Assembly: GCF_027172205.1 (NCBI RefSeq)
Contig: NC_070619.1
Location: 8,825,459-8,889,458, forward strand
DNA length: 64,000 nucleotides
Reading direction: 5' to 3'
Source of the DNA: Podarcis raffonei
Lineage: Eukaryota > Chordata > Lepidosauria > Squamata > Lacertidae
Shown here: in pieces, positions 36,401-39,400 of the stretch
Numbering within the stretch: position 1 is the first letter of the stretch
How the letters are laid out: each line of letters begins with the position of its first letter
Translations under genes and position numbers: made by a program
The notes under the pieces: generated by a model
The model's input: only the letters and a program-made list of their open reading frames with translations
The model's database searches: none
What the model was told of the DNA's origin: nothing

Positions 36401-39400
36401 TTGAATTGTTGAGTTGAAAGGGAGCCCCAGCGATCATCTAGACCAACCCCCAAATCACAGCTGAAGAATCCCTGACAGATGGCCATCCAACCTCTGCTTA
36501 AAAACTTCCACCACCTTCTGATGGAGTCTTGTTCCACTGCCAAACAGCTCTTGTCCTGAGAAAGTTCTTCCTAGTGTTTAGCTGAAATCGCCTTCCTTGT
36601 AACTTGAAGCCATGGGTTCGAGTCGTACCCTCCAGAGCAGGAGAAAACAAGCTTGCTCCATCTTCCATGGAATAGCCCGTGGGTAGGCAAACTAAGGCCG
36701 GGGGGCTGGATCTGGACCAATCACCTTCTCAATCCGGCCCGCAGACGGTCCGGGAATCAGCGTCTTTTTACATGAGTAGAATGTGTGCTTTTATTTAAAA
36801 TGCATCTCTGGGTTATTTGTGGGGCATAGGAATTCGTTCTTCTTTTTTCAAAATCTAGTCCAGCCCCACACAAGTTCTGAGGGACAGTGGACTGGCCCCC
36901 TGATGAAAAAGTTTGCTGACCCCTGGAATAGCCCTTCAGATATTTGAAGACGGCTCTCGCAATCACCTCTCAGTCTTCTGGTTAAACATACCCAGCTGTC
37001 TCACAGTTTTACTGATTTGAATCTCTCCTCCATCCTTAAACGTAAAGGGACCCCTGACCATTAGGTCCAGTCGTGGCCGAATCTGGGGTTGTGGCGCTCA
37101 TCTCGCTTTACTGGCCGAGGGAGCCGGCGTACAGCTTCCGGGTCATGTGGACAGCAGGACTAAGCCGCTTCTGGAGAACCAGAGCAGCGCATGGAAACGC
37201 CGTTTACCTTCCCGCCGGAGTGGTACCTATTTATCTACTTGCACTTTGACGTGCTTTCGAACTGCTAGGTTGGCAGGAGCAGGGACTGAGCAACGGCAGC
37301 TCACCCCGTCACGGGGATTCGAACCGCTGACCTTCTGATCGGCAAGTCCTAGGCTCTGTGGTTTAACCCACAGCGCCACCCGCGTCCCTCCATCCTTACT
37401 CAAGAGTAAAGCCATCTGAGCACACCGGGGGATCACATCCCATGTATACCAACAGCCGGCCTGTGACCCTCAGAACTGTTCTGTCCTCATATGCTATTCG
37501 TTTCTGACTTCTCAGCCGGCAGAGGTTCAGAACAATAGATGTTTCTCGAGAAACCCAGCTTAACAAGGAATGATTTATAATCATTTTCCGGGCAAGGAAG
37601 ATTCCCTCCCCTCCCCACAAAAGAGGCTTTGCTGCTGCAATTTGCCTGTCAAAATAAATGGCCCCTTAAATGAATTAAGAACAAGGGGTTAACTAAAGGG
37701 TTCCTCCTCCTCCTCCCTCCTCCTCCCTCTTTTCCTTTTGTGACATGTCTTTCCAGTTTTACGCTGTAGGGCAGAGATTGCCCTTTCCCTGATATCTGCA
37801 AGCAGCTTTCAGGGGGTTTCTTTCCTGGCTGAAGCGCTGGGTTAAAAAAAGAAGGAGGAAGGAAGTGGTGCCCATCTTCTAATTGAAATAAAGAAAGTGC
37901 TCTCTACGTCTCTAGAAAGAAAGAATTATTTGTTCAAAAGTATACAGTGGTGCCTCGCAAGACGAATGCCTCGCATGACGAAAAACTCGCTAGACGAAAG
38001 GGTTTTCTGTTTTTTGAGTCGTTCCGCAAGACGAATTTCCCTATGGGCTTGCTTCGCAAGACGAAACGTCTTGCAAGTTCTTGCGAGTTTGTTTCCTTTT
38101 TCTTAAAGCCGCTAAGCCGCTAAGCCGTTAATAGCCACTAAGCCGCTAAGCCGTTAATAGCCGCTAAGCCATTAATAGCCGCTAAGCCGTTAATAGCCGC
38201 TAAGCCGCTAAGCCGTTAATAGCCGCTAATAGCCGTGCTTCGCAAGACGAAAAAACCGCAAGACGAAGAGATTCGCGGAACGGATTAATTTCGTCTTGCG
38301 AGGCACCACTGTAACTCCAAGTCCCAGGTTTCTGCGTCCTGTTTCCTGAATATCAGCATTGTGATAATTATCTACAGCGTTTATCTATCCCTCCACGGAG
38401 TTCATGGCAATATAATAATAATAATAATAATGTTTCTCCCATCCACTCACAACAACCCTGTGAGGTAGGTCAGGCTGAGGCTGCAGCTCACCCACTCAGC
38501 TCCATCGCTGAGCGGGGATTCGAACTCGCGTCTCGCAAGCTACCACACCAGCCCTGGTTATCGTTTAACGCCTATGCTTGTTCTTATGTTTATATATTTA
38601 AAGGACAGCCCCAAATTACTAGTGCTGCTGAAGTGGGGGGGGGGACTCTTTTTTTAACTCCTTCCAAACTTTGAGGGCATCATGAAACGGGCCGCTGTGA
38701 TTTCAGGTTGCTGTTACATGTAAGTCGCTAGGAGGAAACCCCAGATCAGATCCTCTTTACACCCTTCAATCCTGCGCTGAGTGGAGGGGGCTAAAATATA
38801 AACGGCAAAACCTACTCTGTCTTTCGTCTCCCCTCCACCAACACATAAACCTCAAGCCCCATCCACTTCCGGCCCTGATTAATTCAAAACGGCGACTGTA
38901 ACGTCATACCAGTCTGTGCAATGGGTACATTTGCTTCTGGGCCCAAAAAAAGTCAAACTAGTGATCACCGTCCGCTAGCTTATGAGCAAGAGGTCCTGGG
39001 GCTCGGGCTTGATTCGTTCTGAAAGCCCTACCTCGACTGAAAACATGCCGGGGTGCTCCCAAAATACTCCACAGCGCACAAAAGACCCGTCGGAGCAGGA
39101 AACTACTATCGGGATGGCCTCTGAGCACGTGCAGAGTGAACTCCACTCCACAGAGCAACTGCAACCAGTATGTCAGACCAGGTATCTGATTGGCAGGGCG
39201 TCCCCTGAGGTCCGCTACTTTTTTCACCATGCCCCCTAGAATCATAGAGTTGTAGAGCTGGGAGGGACCCGACGGTCATCTAGTCCAGCCCCTGAAATGC
39301 CCCCTGGGTGGGCTCGATTCAACCTTCTGGTTGACAGCCCCCACTGCGCCAAATTGCACGACTTAGTACTCCCAGCGTTTCCAGATTTCGGGCTGTAGAT

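Noticed and set aside
38105-38235. CRISPR-like array
   Set aside because: Repeated 'gccgctaagccg' units without spacers, inside a Tigger-like MITE in a vertebrate genome.
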